Shown here: piece after piece, positions 18,086 to 26,220 of the stretch
How the letters are laid out: each line of letters begins with the position of its first letter
How positions within the stretch are numbered: position 1 is the first letter of the stretch
Origin: Pseudomonas fluorescens
GTDB taxonomy: Bacteria; Pseudomonadota; Gammaproteobacteria; Pseudomonadales; Pseudomonadaceae
Assembly: GCF_902497995.1 (NCBI RefSeq)
Contig: NZ_CABVII010000032.1
Location: forward strand, 1-64,000
DNA length: 64,000 nucleotides
Direction of reading: 5' to 3'
Notes under the pieces: model-generated
Seen by the model: only the letters and a program-made list of their open reading frames with translations
Told to the model about the DNA's origin: nothing
The model's database searches: none
Program-made: the position numbers and the translations under genes

Positions 18086-18405
18086 GTGATGGCTTTCGCG
18101 GGCAAGCCTCGCTCCTACAGATCACCGAATTTGCGTGATGGCTTTCGCGGGCAAGTCTCGCTCCTACAGATCACCGAATTTGCGTGATGGCTTTCGCGGG
18201 CAAGCCTTGCTCCTACAGATCACCGAATTTGTGTGATGGCTTTCGCGGGCAAGCCTCGCTCCTACAGATCACCGAATTTGTGTGATGGCTTTCGCGGGCA
18301 AGCCTCGCTCCTACAGATCACCGAATTTGTGTGATGGCTTTCGCGGGCAAGCCTCGCTCCTACAGATCACCTAAATCTGTAGGAGCGAGGCTTGCCCGCG
18401 AATGG
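18086..18405. repeat. Tandem array of class B REP units, 49-bp period
   Basis: Six direct copies of a 49-bp unit starting GTGATGGCTTTCGCGGGCAA (at 18086, 18135, 18184, 18233, 18282, 18331) with few substitutions, closed by one inverted REP unit (18377-18405). All copies point the same way until the last. This fills most of the 469-bp gap between exaC and pqqA; the rest is the pqqA promoter region. Confidence 0.92.
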
Positions 18406-18432
18406 CCGTGTCTGACACTCCGCAACACCCCC

Positions 18433-18444
18433 TACCAAGGCACG
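18433..18444 (+). promoter_or_regulatory. Putative ErbR operator, site 5
   Basis: TACCAAGGCACG, sharing TACCAAGG with sites 2 and 3, 94 bp upstream of the pqqA ATG. This is the weakest copy outside the core. Confidence 0.4.
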
Positions 18445-18538
18445 CTGCCACTTCATTCGAAAGTAGCATTCGGTCGTCTCCCACCCCGTGCATTAATGGC
18501 TTTACCGGAATCGTCCGGCACAAGAAGAGGAATGACCT

Positions 18539-18610
18539 ATGTGGACTAAACCCACGTTTACCGATTTGCGCATTGGCTTCGAAGTGACGATGTATTTCGC
18601 CAACCGCTGA
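18539..18610 (+). CDS. pqqA: PQQ precursor peptide PqqA
   Basis: Precursor peptide of 23 residues that starts MWTKPTF and contains the substrate motif E15-V-T-M-Y19, whose glutamate and tyrosine side chains PqqE cross-links on the way to pyrroloquinoline quinone. An AGAGGA site precedes the ATG. It is followed within 8 bp by a 9-bp-stem hairpin and then by the stub of pqqB. Strong call from the sequence of the peptide and from neighbouring pqqC-D-E. Confidence 0.95.
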   Translation: MWTKPTFTDLRIGFEVTMYFANR

Positions 18611-18617
18611 TCGTCCG

Positions 18618-18643
18618 CCCGGCCAACCGTGGCATTGGCCGGG
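18618..18643 (+). terminator. pqqA-pqqB intergenic hairpin
   Basis: Perfect 9-bp inverted repeat CCCGGCCAA / TTGGCCGGG with an 8-nt loop and no T run. Hairpins here are thought to raise pqqA transcript levels over the downstream genes by partial termination or 3' protection. Confidence 0.75.
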
Positions 18644-18775
18644 CCTGCCTCGGCCGAGCGGGCGCTGCTGGAGCGGCGGGGGATAGAGGTGGCTTATGAC
18701 GGCATGAGTATTTGTGCTGTAGCTGATGGCCTCTTCGCGGGCAGGTCAGACACCGCAGAAACCCGGAGAACCGCA
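18644..18775 (+). pseudogene. pqqB: pqqB remnant, C-terminal 24 codons only
   Basis: Frame from 18644 reads PASAERALLERRGIEVAYDGMSI, the typical C-terminus of PqqB (...SPERAELxRRxIEVAYDGMSIxL). The roughly 280 preceding codons are gone: the remnant starts immediately after the pqqA hairpin. After MSI the sequence departs from PqqB (CAVADGLFAGRS...), contains a REP-like CTCTTCGCGGGCA, and runs on in frame without a stop into the pqqC ATG. So the original stop codon is also lost, and initiation at GTG 18629 would give PqqC an extra 49 residues. PqqB is the MBL-fold oxygenase that hydroxylates the Glu-Tyr intermediate; this locus cannot make it. Confidence 0.85.
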
Positions 18776-19528
18776 ATGACCGACACCCCGATGACCCCCA
18801 CCGAATTCGAGCAGGCCCTGCGCGCCAAGGGCGCCTACTACCACATCCACCACCCATTCCACCAAGCCATGTACGCCGGCCGCGCCAGTCGCGAGCAGAT
18901 CCAGGGCTGGGTCGCCAATCGTTTCTACTACCAGGTGAACATTCCCCTGAAGGATGCCGCGATCCTCGCCAACTGCCCCGACCGCGAGGTACGCCGGGAA
19001 TGGCTGCAGCGGATTCTCGACCACGACGGCGTGCCCGGCAGCGAAGGCGGCATCGAAGCCTGGCTACGCTTGGGCGAAGCGGTAGGCCTGGATCGCCAAC
19101 AAATCCTTGCGCAAGAGCTGGTGCTGCCGGGCGTGCGCTTCGCCGTCGACGCCTATGTCAACTTCGCCCGCCGTGCCTGCTGGCAGGAAGCGGCCAGCAG
19201 CTCCCTGACCGAACTGTTCGCGCCACAGATCCACCAGTCCCGTCTCGACGCCTGGCCGACCCATTACCCGTGGATCGACGCCGCCGGCTACGACTATTTC
19301 CGCACTCGCCTGAGCCAGGCACGACGGGATGTCGAGCATGGCTTGCGCATCACCCTGGCGCACTACGTGACCGTCGAGGCCCAGCAACGCATGCTGCAGA
19401 TTCTGCAGTTCAAGCTCGACGTGCTGTGGAGCATGCTTGACGCCATGAGCATGGCTTATGAGCTGGAGCGCCCGCCGTTTCACACGGTGACGACCGAGAA
19501 CGTCTGGCATCGGGGGATCACCCTGTGA
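18776..19528 (+). CDS. pqqC: PQQ synthase PqqC
   Basis: Cofactor-free oxidase of 250 residues that closes the ring and performs the final eight-electron oxidation of AHQQ to PQQ. The start MTDTPMTPTEFEQALRAKG and length fit the family; the active-site-rich YYHIHHPFHQAMYAGR and FYYQVNIPLKD segments are intact. An in-frame extension to GTG 18629 exists only because pqqB has been deleted and its stop lost; ATG 18776 preceded by GGAGAA is the native start. Its stop overlaps the pqqD GTG start by 4 bp. Confidence 0.93.
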   Translation: MTDTPMTPTEFEQALRAKGAYYHIHHPFHQAMYAGRASREQIQGWVANRFYYQVNIPLKDAAILANCPDREVRREWLQRILDHDGVPGSEGGIEAWLRLGEAVGLDRQQILAQELVLPGVRFAVDAYVNFARRACWQEAASSSLTELFAPQIHQSRLDAWPTHYPWIDAAGYDYFRTRLSQARRDVEHGLRITLAHYVTVEAQQRMLQILQFKLDVLWSMLDAMSMAYELERPPFHTVTTENVWHRGITL

Positions 19529-19797
19529 GCCTGCTCAAACGCGAGCACGCGCCGTCCCTGCGCCAGGGCTTTCGCCTGCAATGGGAGCCGCGTCAGGACT
19601 GTCACGTGCTGCTGTACCCCGAAGGCATGATCAAGCTCAACGTCAGCGCCGGGCAGATCCTCGACCTGGTGGACGGCCGGCGCAGCGTCGCGGCCATCAT
19701 TGATCTGCTGTCGGCGAACTTCCCCGGCGTGCCGGGGATTGACGAGGATGTGTTGGCGTTCCTGGAGGTGGCCCATGCGCAATTCTGGATCGAATGA
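19525..19797 (+). CDS. pqqD: PqqA chaperone PqqD
   Basis: Small RiPP recognition protein of 90 residues, GTG start overlapping the pqqC stop (GTGA). It binds PqqA and presents it to the radical SAM enzyme PqqE. Family features visible: RLQWEPRQDCHVLLYPEGMIKLN followed by SAGQILDLVDGRRSVAAIIDLL, a winged-helix-like fold. The pqqE start lies inside its 3' end (23-bp overlap), so pqqC, pqqD and pqqE are translationally coupled. Confidence 0.93.
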   Translation: MSLLKREHAPSLRQGFRLQWEPRQDCHVLLYPEGMIKLNVSAGQILDLVDGRRSVAAIIDLLSANFPGVPGIDEDVLAFLEVAHAQFWIE

Positions 19798-20917
19798 CTC
19801 GCCTCCCGGGCCGCCGCTGTGGTTGCTGGCGGAGCTGACCTATCGTTGTCCGCTGCAATGCCCGTATTGCTCCAATCCGCTGGATTTTGCCCAATCAGGT
19901 GAAGAGCTGAGCACCGAAGAATGGATTCGCGTGTTTCGCGAAGCGAGGGACATGGGCGCCGCGCAACTGGGCTTTTCCGGCGGCGAGCCGTTGGTGCGAC
20001 AAGACCTGGCCGAATTGATCAAGGCCGCCCGGGACATGGGCTACTACACCAATCTGATCACCTCCGGCATCGGCCTGACCGAGCAGAAAGTGCGCGACTT
20101 CAAGGTCGCCGGGCTGGACCATATCCAGATCAGCTTCCAGGCCGCCGACGAAGCGGTGAACAACATGCTCGCCGGCTCGCGCAAGGCGTTCGCCCAGAAG
20201 CTGGCGATGGCCCGGGCGGTGAAAGCCCAGGGCTATCCGATGGTGCTGAACTTCGTCACCCATCGACACAACATCGACGAGATCGCGAAGATTATCGACT
20301 TGTGCCTGGAACTGGAGGCGGATTTCGTCGAGTTGGCCACCTGTCAGTTTTACGGTTGGGCCGAACTCAACCGCGTCGGCTTGTTGCCGACCCGCGAGCA
20401 ACTGCAGCATGCCGAGCGCATCACCAACGAGTATCGCCAGCGCCTGGAGGCCCAGGGCCACCCGTGCAAGCTGATCTTCGTCACCCCGGATTACTACGAA
20501 GAACGTCCCAAGACCTGCATGAACGGCTGGGCCAACCTGTTTCTCGACATCACCCCGGACGGTACGGCGTTGCCTTGCCACAGTGCCCGGCAGTTGCCGG
20601 TGCAGTTTCCCAACGTGCGCGAGCACAGCCTCTCGCACATCTGGACCGATTCTTTCGGTTTCAACCGCTTTCGTGGCGATGACTGGATGAAAGAACCGTG
20701 CCGCTCCTGCGACGAAAAGCACAAGGACCTGGGCGGCTGTCGCTGCCAGGCGTTCATGCTCACCGGCGACGCGGCCAATGCCGACCCGGTGTGCAGCAAG
20801 TCTGCGCACCATGGAGTGATCCTCACGGCCCGGGAGGAGGCCGAAGCGCCGGGGCAGGGCATGGAACACCTGACGTTGCGCAATGAAAAGGCGTCGCGGC
20901 TGATCTATCGCGGATGA
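19775..20917 (+). CDS. pqqE: Radical SAM PqqA cross-linking enzyme PqqE
   Basis: 380 residues. The radical SAM cluster motif C25-x3-C29-x2-C32 (CPLQCPYC) sits near the N-terminus; the C-terminal SPASM region has the cysteine-rich PCRSCDEKHKDLGGCRCQAF for auxiliary clusters. It forms the carbon-carbon bond between Glu and Tyr of PqqA bound to PqqD. ATG 19775 gives the family length and overlaps pqqD by 23 bp; the frame is open 75 bp further upstream within pqqD. Last gene of the residual pqq operon; no pqqF/pqqM protease gene is present in the window. Confidence 0.94.
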   Translation: MRNSGSNDSPPGPPLWLLAELTYRCPLQCPYCSNPLDFAQSGEELSTEEWIRVFREARDMGAAQLGFSGGEPLVRQDLAELIKAARDMGYYTNLITSGIGLTEQKVRDFKVAGLDHIQISFQAADEAVNNMLAGSRKAFAQKLAMARAVKAQGYPMVLNFVTHRHNIDEIAKIIDLCLELEADFVELATCQFYGWAELNRVGLLPTREQLQHAERITNEYRQRLEAQGHPCKLIFVTPDYYEERPKTCMNGWANLFLDITPDGTALPCHSARQLPVQFPNVREHSLSHIWTDSFGFNRFRGDDWMKEPCRSCDEKHKDLGGCRCQAFMLTGDAANADPVCSKSAHHGVILTAREEAEAPGQGMEHLTLRNEKASRLIYRG

Positions 20918-20930
20918 GTGGCCATACACA

Positions 20931-21033
20931 GATCCCCTGTGGGAGCGGGCTTGCTCGCGAAGGCGGCGTTACATTCAACATTGATGTCGATTGACCCACC
21001 GCTTTCGCGAGCAAGCCCGCTCCCACAGGGGAT
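20931..21033. repeat. REP doublet, class A
   Basis: Inverted class A units with GATCCCCTGTG / CACAGGGGAT flanks, between pqqE and the ercA promoter. Confidence 0.85.
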
Positions 21034-21151
21034 ATGCAGTGAATTCAGAGTCTGAGTACACCAGCCTGCTACCCCATTGGTCTGATTGCATTCGCAGCCG
21101 GATGCGTTAGTGTGGCTTTACCTTCCAAAACAATAAAAAACAGGCTTTCCA

Positions 21152-22315
21152 ATGAGCCAGAGTCTCAGCCAGCTGCGTAAATTCGTTTCGCCTGAAATCA
21201 TCTTTGGTGCCGGTTGCCGGCACAACGTGGGCAACTACGCCAAGACCTTCGGTGCCCGCAAGGTGCTGGTGGTCAGCGACCCCGGGGTGATTGCCGCCGG
21301 ATGGGTGGCCGATGTCGAGGCCAGCCTGCAAGCCCAGGGCATCGATTATTTTTTGTACAGCGACGTCTCGCCCAACCCCCGGGTCGAAGAAGTCATGCTC
21401 GGCGCCGAGCTGTACCGGGAAAACCACTGCGACGTGATAGTCGCGGTCGGCGGCGGCAGCCCGATGGATTGCGGCAAGGGCATCGGCATCGTCGTCGCCC
21501 ACGGGCGCAGCATCCTCGAGTTCGAGGGCGTGGACACCATCCGCGTCCCCAGCCCGCCGCTGATCCTGATTCCAACCACCGCCGGTACCTCGGCGGACGT
21601 CTCGCAATTCGTGATCATTTCCAATCAGCAGGAACGGATGAAATTCTCCATCGTCAGCAAGGCCGTGGTGCCGGACGTGTCGCTGATCGATCCGGAAACC
21701 ACCCTGAGCATGGACCCGTTCCTGTCGGCCTGTACCGGCATCGACGCCCTGGTGCATGCCATCGAAGCCTTTGTCTCGACCGGCCACGGACCCTTGACCG
21801 ATCCCCATGCCCTGGAAGCCATGCGCCTGATCAACGGCAACCTGGTGCAGATGATCGCCAACCCGAACGACATCGCCCTGCGCGAGAAGATCATGCTCGG
21901 CAGCATGCAGGCCGGGCTGGCATTCTCCAACGCGATCCTCGGTGCGGTGCACGCGATGTCCCACAGCCTCGGCGGCTTTCTCGACCTGCCACACGGGCTG
22001 TGCAACGCGGTACTGGTGGAACACGTGGTGGCCTTCAACTACAACTCGGCGCCTGAGCGGTTCAAGGTGATCGCCGAGACCTTCGGCATTGATTGCCGCG
22101 GCCTCAATCACCGGCAGATCTGCGGGCGCCTGGTGGAGCACCTGATCGCCCTCAAGCATGCGATCGGTTTCCACGAAACCCTTGGCTTGCACGGGGTCAG
22201 CATGGCGGACATTCCGTTCCTGTCGCAGCACGCCATGCACGACCCGTGCATCCTCACCAACCCGCGCGAGTCCAGTCAGCGTGATGTCGAGGTCGTCTAT
22301 GGCGAAGCCCTCTGA
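21152..22315 (+). CDS. ercA: Iron-containing alcohol dehydrogenase family regulator ErcA
   Basis: 387-residue group III (iron) alcohol dehydrogenase. NAD-site GGGSPMDCGKGIGIV near residue 100, PTTAGTSADVSQF near 140, and the metal-binding histidines in HAMSHSLGGFLDLPHGL near 265-280. In P. aeruginosa ErcA is required for ethanol growth and acts in the regulatory cascade with ErcS; its enzymatic substrate is not settled. ercS starts inside its last codons (17-bp overlap), implying coupling. The 120-bp upstream gap has no clear ErbR-like element. Confidence 0.88.
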   Translation: MSQSLSQLRKFVSPEIIFGAGCRHNVGNYAKTFGARKVLVVSDPGVIAAGWVADVEASLQAQGIDYFLYSDVSPNPRVEEVMLGAELYRENHCDVIVAVGGGSPMDCGKGIGIVVAHGRSILEFEGVDTIRVPSPPLILIPTTAGTSADVSQFVIISNQQERMKFSIVSKAVVPDVSLIDPETTLSMDPFLSACTGIDALVHAIEAFVSTGHGPLTDPHALEAMRLINGNLVQMIANPNDIALREKIMLGSMQAGLAFSNAILGAVHAMSHSLGGFLDLPHGLCNAVLVEHVVAFNYNSAPERFKVIAETFGIDCRGLNHRQICGRLVEHLIALKHAIGFHETLGLHGVSMADIPFLSQHAMHDPCILTNPRESSQRDVEVVYGEAL

Positions 22316-24026
22316 CGAGCAACAACGGGCGCTGGCCGGACTACTCGGATTAGGCAGCCATTCGGCGCGCAAGAGTCATTACCCGGAACTGGCCGCGCGC
22401 CTGGATGAGCTGGAAGCCGAGCGTAATCGCTACAAGTGGCTGTTCGAAAACGCAGTGCACGGGATCTTCCAGGCCAGCCTGCTCGAAGGCATGCGCGCCG
22501 CCAACCCGGCGTTGGCGCGGATGCTGGGCTATCAGGATCCGCAGGAGGTGTTGTTTTCACTGGCGGACCTGGCCAGCAACCTGTTTGTCGGCGGGGCGCG
22601 GGAGCTGGAAAACATCGGCGAGATGCTCAGGCACCAAGGCAGCCTGCATGGTTATGAAACCCAATTGCGGCGCAAGGACGGCAGCCGTCTCGACGTGCTG
22701 ATGAACCTGCTGCTCAAACCCGATCAGGAAGAATTGGTCGAAGGTTTTGTCGCCGATATCACCGAACGCAAACTCGCTCAGCAGCGCCTGCAACAGCTCA
22801 ATGACCAACTGGAGCAGCGGGTCACGGCGCGCACCGACGAATTGCTCGAAGCCAACCGCAACCTGCAGCTGCAAATCACCCAGCGCAAACAGATCGCCGA
22901 AGCCTTGCGCGATGCCCGGGACGCTGCCGAGGCGGCCAATCGCAGCAAGGACAAATACCTCGCCGCCGCCAGTCATGACCTGCTGCAGCCACTCAACGCC
23001 GCGCGTTTGCTGATCTCGACCTTGCGCGAGCGCAAACTGCCCGAGGTCGAACAGGTACTGGTGGAGCGAACTCACCAGGCCCTGGAAGGGGCCGAAGATT
23101 TGCTCACTGACTTGCTCGACATTTCCCGGCTCGATCAGGCAGCGGTCAAACCGGACGTCGCGCTGTATCGCCTCGACGAGTTGCTCGGACCGCTGGTGTC
23201 GGAATTCCGCTCGGTGGCCGAAGCCACCGGATTGGACCTGCGCGTGCACATGGGCGACTACGCCATCAATACCGACTTGCGCCTGATGACGCGGATCCTG
23301 CGCAACTTTCTCAGCAACGCCTGCCGTTACACCGACGCGGGGAGCATCCTGCTGGGCGCCCGGCGGCGCGGTGCGATGCTGCGCCTGGAGGTCTGGGACA
23401 CCGGGCGCGGGATTGCCGCGGACCGCCTGGATTCGATCTTCCTCGAGTTCAACCAACTGGACGTCGGCCGCGCCGCCGACCGCAAGGGGGTAGGCCTGGG
23501 GCTGGCAATCGTCGAGCGCATCGCGAAAATTCTCGACTACAGGATTCAGGTGCATTCGCGGCCGGGCCGCGGGTCGATGTTCAGCATCGACGTGCCGATT
23601 TCCCATGAGATTCCGCTGCCGATCAGTCAGGCCGTGCCTCTGCCGGGGACGGGCAATCCATTGCCGGGGCGGCGTTTGCTGGTGCTGGACAACGAAGTCA
23701 GCATTCTCGAAAGCATGAGCGCGCTGCTCGGGCAGTGGGGCTGCGAAGTGGTGATCGCCACCGATGAAGCCTGCGCGCTGACGGCTTTGCAGGGCCAGGC
23801 CCCGGAACTGATCCTGGCCGACTACCACCTCGATCATGGCGTGGTGGGGTGTGAAGTGGTCAGGCATTTGCGTGAGCACTTCGGCCAGGCGATACCAGCG
23901 GTGATCATCACCGCGGACCGCACCGACCAGTGTCGCAGGGCCTTGCAAAAGCTCGAGGCACCGCTGCTGAACAAACCGGTGAAACCCGGCAAGTTGCGCG
24001 CCGTGCTGAGTCAGATGCTGGGCTAG
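22299..24026 (+). CDS. ercS: Hybrid sensor histidine kinase ErcS
   Basis: 575-residue cytoplasmic hybrid kinase: PAS domain (about 45-160), coiled coil, HisKA with His about 226 in ASHDLLQPLNAARLL, HATPase (NFLSNACRYT, then GVGLGLAIVERIAK) and a receiver domain (about 455-573) with LILADYHLDHG. It overlaps ercA by 17 bp; the frame is open further upstream inside ercA, but ATG 22299 gives MAKPSDEQQ and the usual length. The kinase core is very close to that of NahK at the other end of the island, so both may act on ErbR. Cytoplasmic sensing of a metabolic signal is inferred from the lack of membrane segments. Confidence 0.88.
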   Translation: MAKPSDEQQRALAGLLGLGSHSARKSHYPELAARLDELEAERNRYKWLFENAVHGIFQASLLEGMRAANPALARMLGYQDPQEVLFSLADLASNLFVGGARELENIGEMLRHQGSLHGYETQLRRKDGSRLDVLMNLLLKPDQEELVEGFVADITERKLAQQRLQQLNDQLEQRVTARTDELLEANRNLQLQITQRKQIAEALRDARDAAEAANRSKDKYLAAASHDLLQPLNAARLLISTLRERKLPEVEQVLVERTHQALEGAEDLLTDLLDISRLDQAAVKPDVALYRLDELLGPLVSEFRSVAEATGLDLRVHMGDYAINTDLRLMTRILRNFLSNACRYTDAGSILLGARRRGAMLRLEVWDTGRGIAADRLDSIFLEFNQLDVGRAADRKGVGLGLAIVERIAKILDYRIQVHSRPGRGSMFSIDVPISHEIPLPISQAVPLPGTGNPLPGRRLLVLDNEVSILESMSALLGQWGCEVVIATDEACALTALQGQAPELILADYHLDHGVVGCEVVRHLREHFGQAIPAVIITADRTDQCRRALQKLEAPLLNKPVKPGKLRAVLSQMLG

Positions 24027-24033
24027 CCGAGTG

Positions 24034-24299
24034 AGCTGTAGGAGCCAGGCTTGCCGGCGAAGGCGTATTCAGGAACGCCTTCGCTGTAGGAGCCAGGCTT
24101 GCCGGCGAAGGCGTGTTCAAGGACGCCTTCGCTGTAGGAGCCAGGCTTGCCGGCGAAGGCGTGTTCAAGGACGCCTTCGCTGTAGGAGCCAGGCTTGCCG
24201 GCGAAGGCGTATTCAGGAACGCCTTCGCTGTAGGAGCCAGGCTTGCCGGCGAAGGCGTGTTCAAGGACGCCTTCGCCGGCAAGCCTGGCTCCTACAGGT
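24034..24299. repeat. Tandem array of class C REP units, 48-bp period
   Basis: Five copies of a 48-bp unit beginning CTGTAGGAGCCAGGCTTGCC, closed by an inverted copy at the right end. The spacer alternates between two versions (TATTCAGGAA in copies 1 and 4, TGTTCAAGGA in copies 2, 3 and 5), so copies were duplicated in blocks. Occupies most of the 386-bp gap between ercS and the lactonase gene; the remainder shows nothing recognisable. Confidence 0.92.
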
Positions 24300-24412
24300 G
24301 AATGCGTTTTTCAATTCCTTATGTTTTTGCCAGGGTGTTTTACAACACCCAATGCGGCAACCACAGCGAAAGCGATATTCAAGGCGCAGCGGTGCAGCAC
24401 AAAGGGTTGTCG

Positions 24413-25300
24413 CTAGTGGCTGAAAAGAGGCTCCGGCAATCCTTTCACACCGGGATCGAGGGCGAACACGCCGCCGGCCAGTGACTGTTCATCCTGGTCG
24501 TCAGCGGGGCGGATCGAGGTCACGAACAGCGTGTCCAGTCGACTGCCACCGAAGGCGCACATGGTCGGTTTCTTCACCGGAACGGCGAGGGAGCGATCCA
24601 GTCGGCCATCGGGGGTGAAACGATGAATCAGTCCGGCGTCGTTGGCACAGATCCAATAGCAACCGTCGGCATCCACGGCGGCACCGTCGGGGCGTCCGGG
24701 GAATTGCTGCATGTCGACGAACTGCCGACGGTTGGACGGCGTGCCGCTGTCGATGTCGTAATCGAAGGCCCAGATCTGCTGAACCAGGGGATGAGAGTCA
24801 GACAGATACATGGTGCTGCCATCCGGGCTGAAGCCCAGGCCATTGGGGACGATAAACCCAGAGAGTTGTTCACCGAGCGGCCCGCGTTGCCCGTGGGCGT
24901 AACGATACAGCGCGCCGTCGGCCGCATTGGCGCCCATGTTCAGCACCATGCTGCCGGCCCAGAAGCGCCCCTGACGGTCACAACGACCATCGTTCAGGCG
25001 CATGTCAGGGCGGGCATGTTCGACCTGGGCCAGCCGTTCACTGTCGAGGCTGCCGTCGTTGTGCGGCTGGAGGCGGAAGAATCCGCTTTCCATCCCGGCG
25101 ACCCAACTGCCGTCACGGTGACGCACGATGCAGGCGAGCATTTCGGGCGCGGTCCAGGCCTGGACATGGCCGGTTTCGGCGCACCAGCGTTGCAGGCGCC
25201 CGGCGGGAATATCGACCCAGTACAGGGCGTTTTCCTCAGCGACCCAGACCGGGCTTTCACCGACCGCGTTACGGGCATCGACAATCAATTGGGCGTGCAT
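24413..25300 (-). CDS. SMP-30/gluconolactonase family sugar lactonase
   Basis: 295-residue six-bladed beta-propeller lactonase. N-terminal VGESPVWVAEENALYWVDIP carries the metal-binding Glu; later NDGRCDRQGRFWAGSM and GFSPDGSTMYLSDS supply the Asn and Asp metal ligands. Next to uronate dehydrogenase on the same strand (46-bp gap), so it most likely hydrolyses the galactaro- or glucaro-lactone produced by that enzyme in the oxidative uronate pathway. Downstream garD/gudD-type dehydratase genes are not in the window. Confidence 0.85.
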   Translation of the reverse strand: MHAQLIVDARNAVGESPVWVAEENALYWVDIPAGRLQRWCAETGHVQAWTAPEMLACIVRHRDGSWVAGMESGFFRLQPHNDGSLDSERLAQVEHARPDMRLNDGRCDRQGRFWAGSMVLNMGANAADGALYRYAHGQRGPLGEQLSGFIVPNGLGFSPDGSTMYLSDSHPLVQQIWAFDYDIDSGTPSNRRQFVDMQQFPGRPDGAAVDADGCYWICANDAGLIHRFTPDGRLDRSLAVPVKKPTMCAFGGSRLDTLFVTSIRPADDQDEQSLAGGVFALDPGVKGLPEPLFSH

Positions 25301-25346
25301 GGCGACTCATTCCCTTGGGCTTTTTATTGATGGGATCGGTGCGGAT

Positions 25347-26165
25347 TCAGTCGCCGAACGGGCCGGCCGCGCAGAAGGCGCCACCTTGATAGATGCGCGC
25401 CGGATCATCGGCGGCCGGCATCGGCTGGGCTTCGACTTTTTCGCGGAACACTTCCGAGCTGTCCTTGGGTTCATAGCCCAGGGCGGTCGCGAATCGGTTA
25501 TCCCACCAGATCTCCTTGTTATCGGACATGCCGTACACCACGGAGTGGCCGACGCCAGGCGCGAGCAACGCACGTTCGAGCAAGTGCGTGAGGTCGCCGA
25601 AGCTCAGCCAGGTGCTCATCATTCGGCGGTTTTGCGGCTCCGGGAATGAAGAGCCGATGCGGATGCTGACGGTTTCGATGCCATAACGATCGAAGTAGAA
25701 CGTGGCCATGTCTTCGCCGTAGGACTTGGACAAGCCGTAGTAGCTGTCCGGGCGGCGCGGGGAGTGGGCGTCGATGACTTGGTCCTGCCGGTAGAAGCCG
25801 ATCACGTGGTTGGAGCTGGCAAAGATCACCCGCTTGACGCCATGCCGGCGCGCGGCTTCGTAGATGTGGAACACGCCGCAGATGTTGGCGCCGAGGATTT
25901 CTTCGAAGGAGCGCTCTACCGATACGCCGCCGAAGTGCAGGATGGCGTCCACGCCTTCGACCAGTCGATGCACGGCTTGCTTGTCGGAAAGGTCGCAGGT
26001 GACCACTTCTTCGCGATCATCGATGGCCGGAGCGATGTCGGCGATGTCCGACAGGCGAATCACATTGGCATAAGGCCGCAGACTTTCGCGCAGCACTTTA
26101 CCGAGGCCACCGGCGGCACCGGTCAGCAGAAGGCGATTGAAAGGGGCATTGGGCGTGGTGGTCAT
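25347..26165 (-). CDS. udh: NAD-dependent uronate dehydrogenase
   Basis: 272-residue extended SDR. Rossmann motif TGAAGGLGKVL near residue 15, NAD-binding DLSDKQAV, and the catalytic Y-x3-K in SYYGLSKSYGEDMATFYFDRYGIETVSIRIGSSFPEP, which is diagnostic of Udh. Converts D-galacturonate or D-glucuronate to the aldaro-1,5-lactone. Divergence from other genes and a GntR-type operator (26210-26220) lie directly upstream; oprD follows on the same strand further upstream with a similar operator. The FadR-type regulator itself is not in the window. Confidence 0.88.
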   Translation of the reverse strand: MTTTPNAPFNRLLLTGAAGGLGKVLRESLRPYANVIRLSDIADIAPAIDDREEVVTCDLSDKQAVHRLVEGVDAILHFGGVSVERSFEEILGANICGVFHIYEAARRHGVKRVIFASSNHVIGFYRQDQVIDAHSPRRPDSYYGLSKSYGEDMATFYFDRYGIETVSIRIGSSFPEPQNRRMMSTWLSFGDLTHLLERALLAPGVGHSVVYGMSDNKEIWWDNRFATALGYEPKDSSEVFREKVEAQPMPAADDPARIYQGGAFCAAGPFGD

Positions 26166-26209
26166 GGCAGTTCCTGGACAGCAGCTATTATTGTTGGGTT
26201 TGTTGTAGG

Positions 26210-26220
26210 TTGTCGTACGA
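26210..26220. promoter_or_regulatory. FadR/GntR-type operator upstream of udh
   Basis: TTGTCGTACGA fits the FadR-subfamily consensus TNGTNNNACNA. Located 45 bp upstream of the udh start. A second site of the same form precedes the OprD gene. Confidence 0.55.

Noticed and set aside
18086..18405. CRISPR-like spacing of identical units
   Set aside because: Units are REP palindromes with no unique spacers and no cas genes nearby; the same holds for 24034-24299.
18629..18775. Extended N-terminus of pqqC from GTG 18629
   Set aside because: The extension is the pqqB tail; native pqqC begins at ATG 18776 with its own ribosome binding site.
21053..21080. ErbR-like site upstream of ercA (GAGTACACCAGCCTGCTACC)
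   Set aside because: Half-sites are present but the spacer is longer and the TACYAAGG core is missing.
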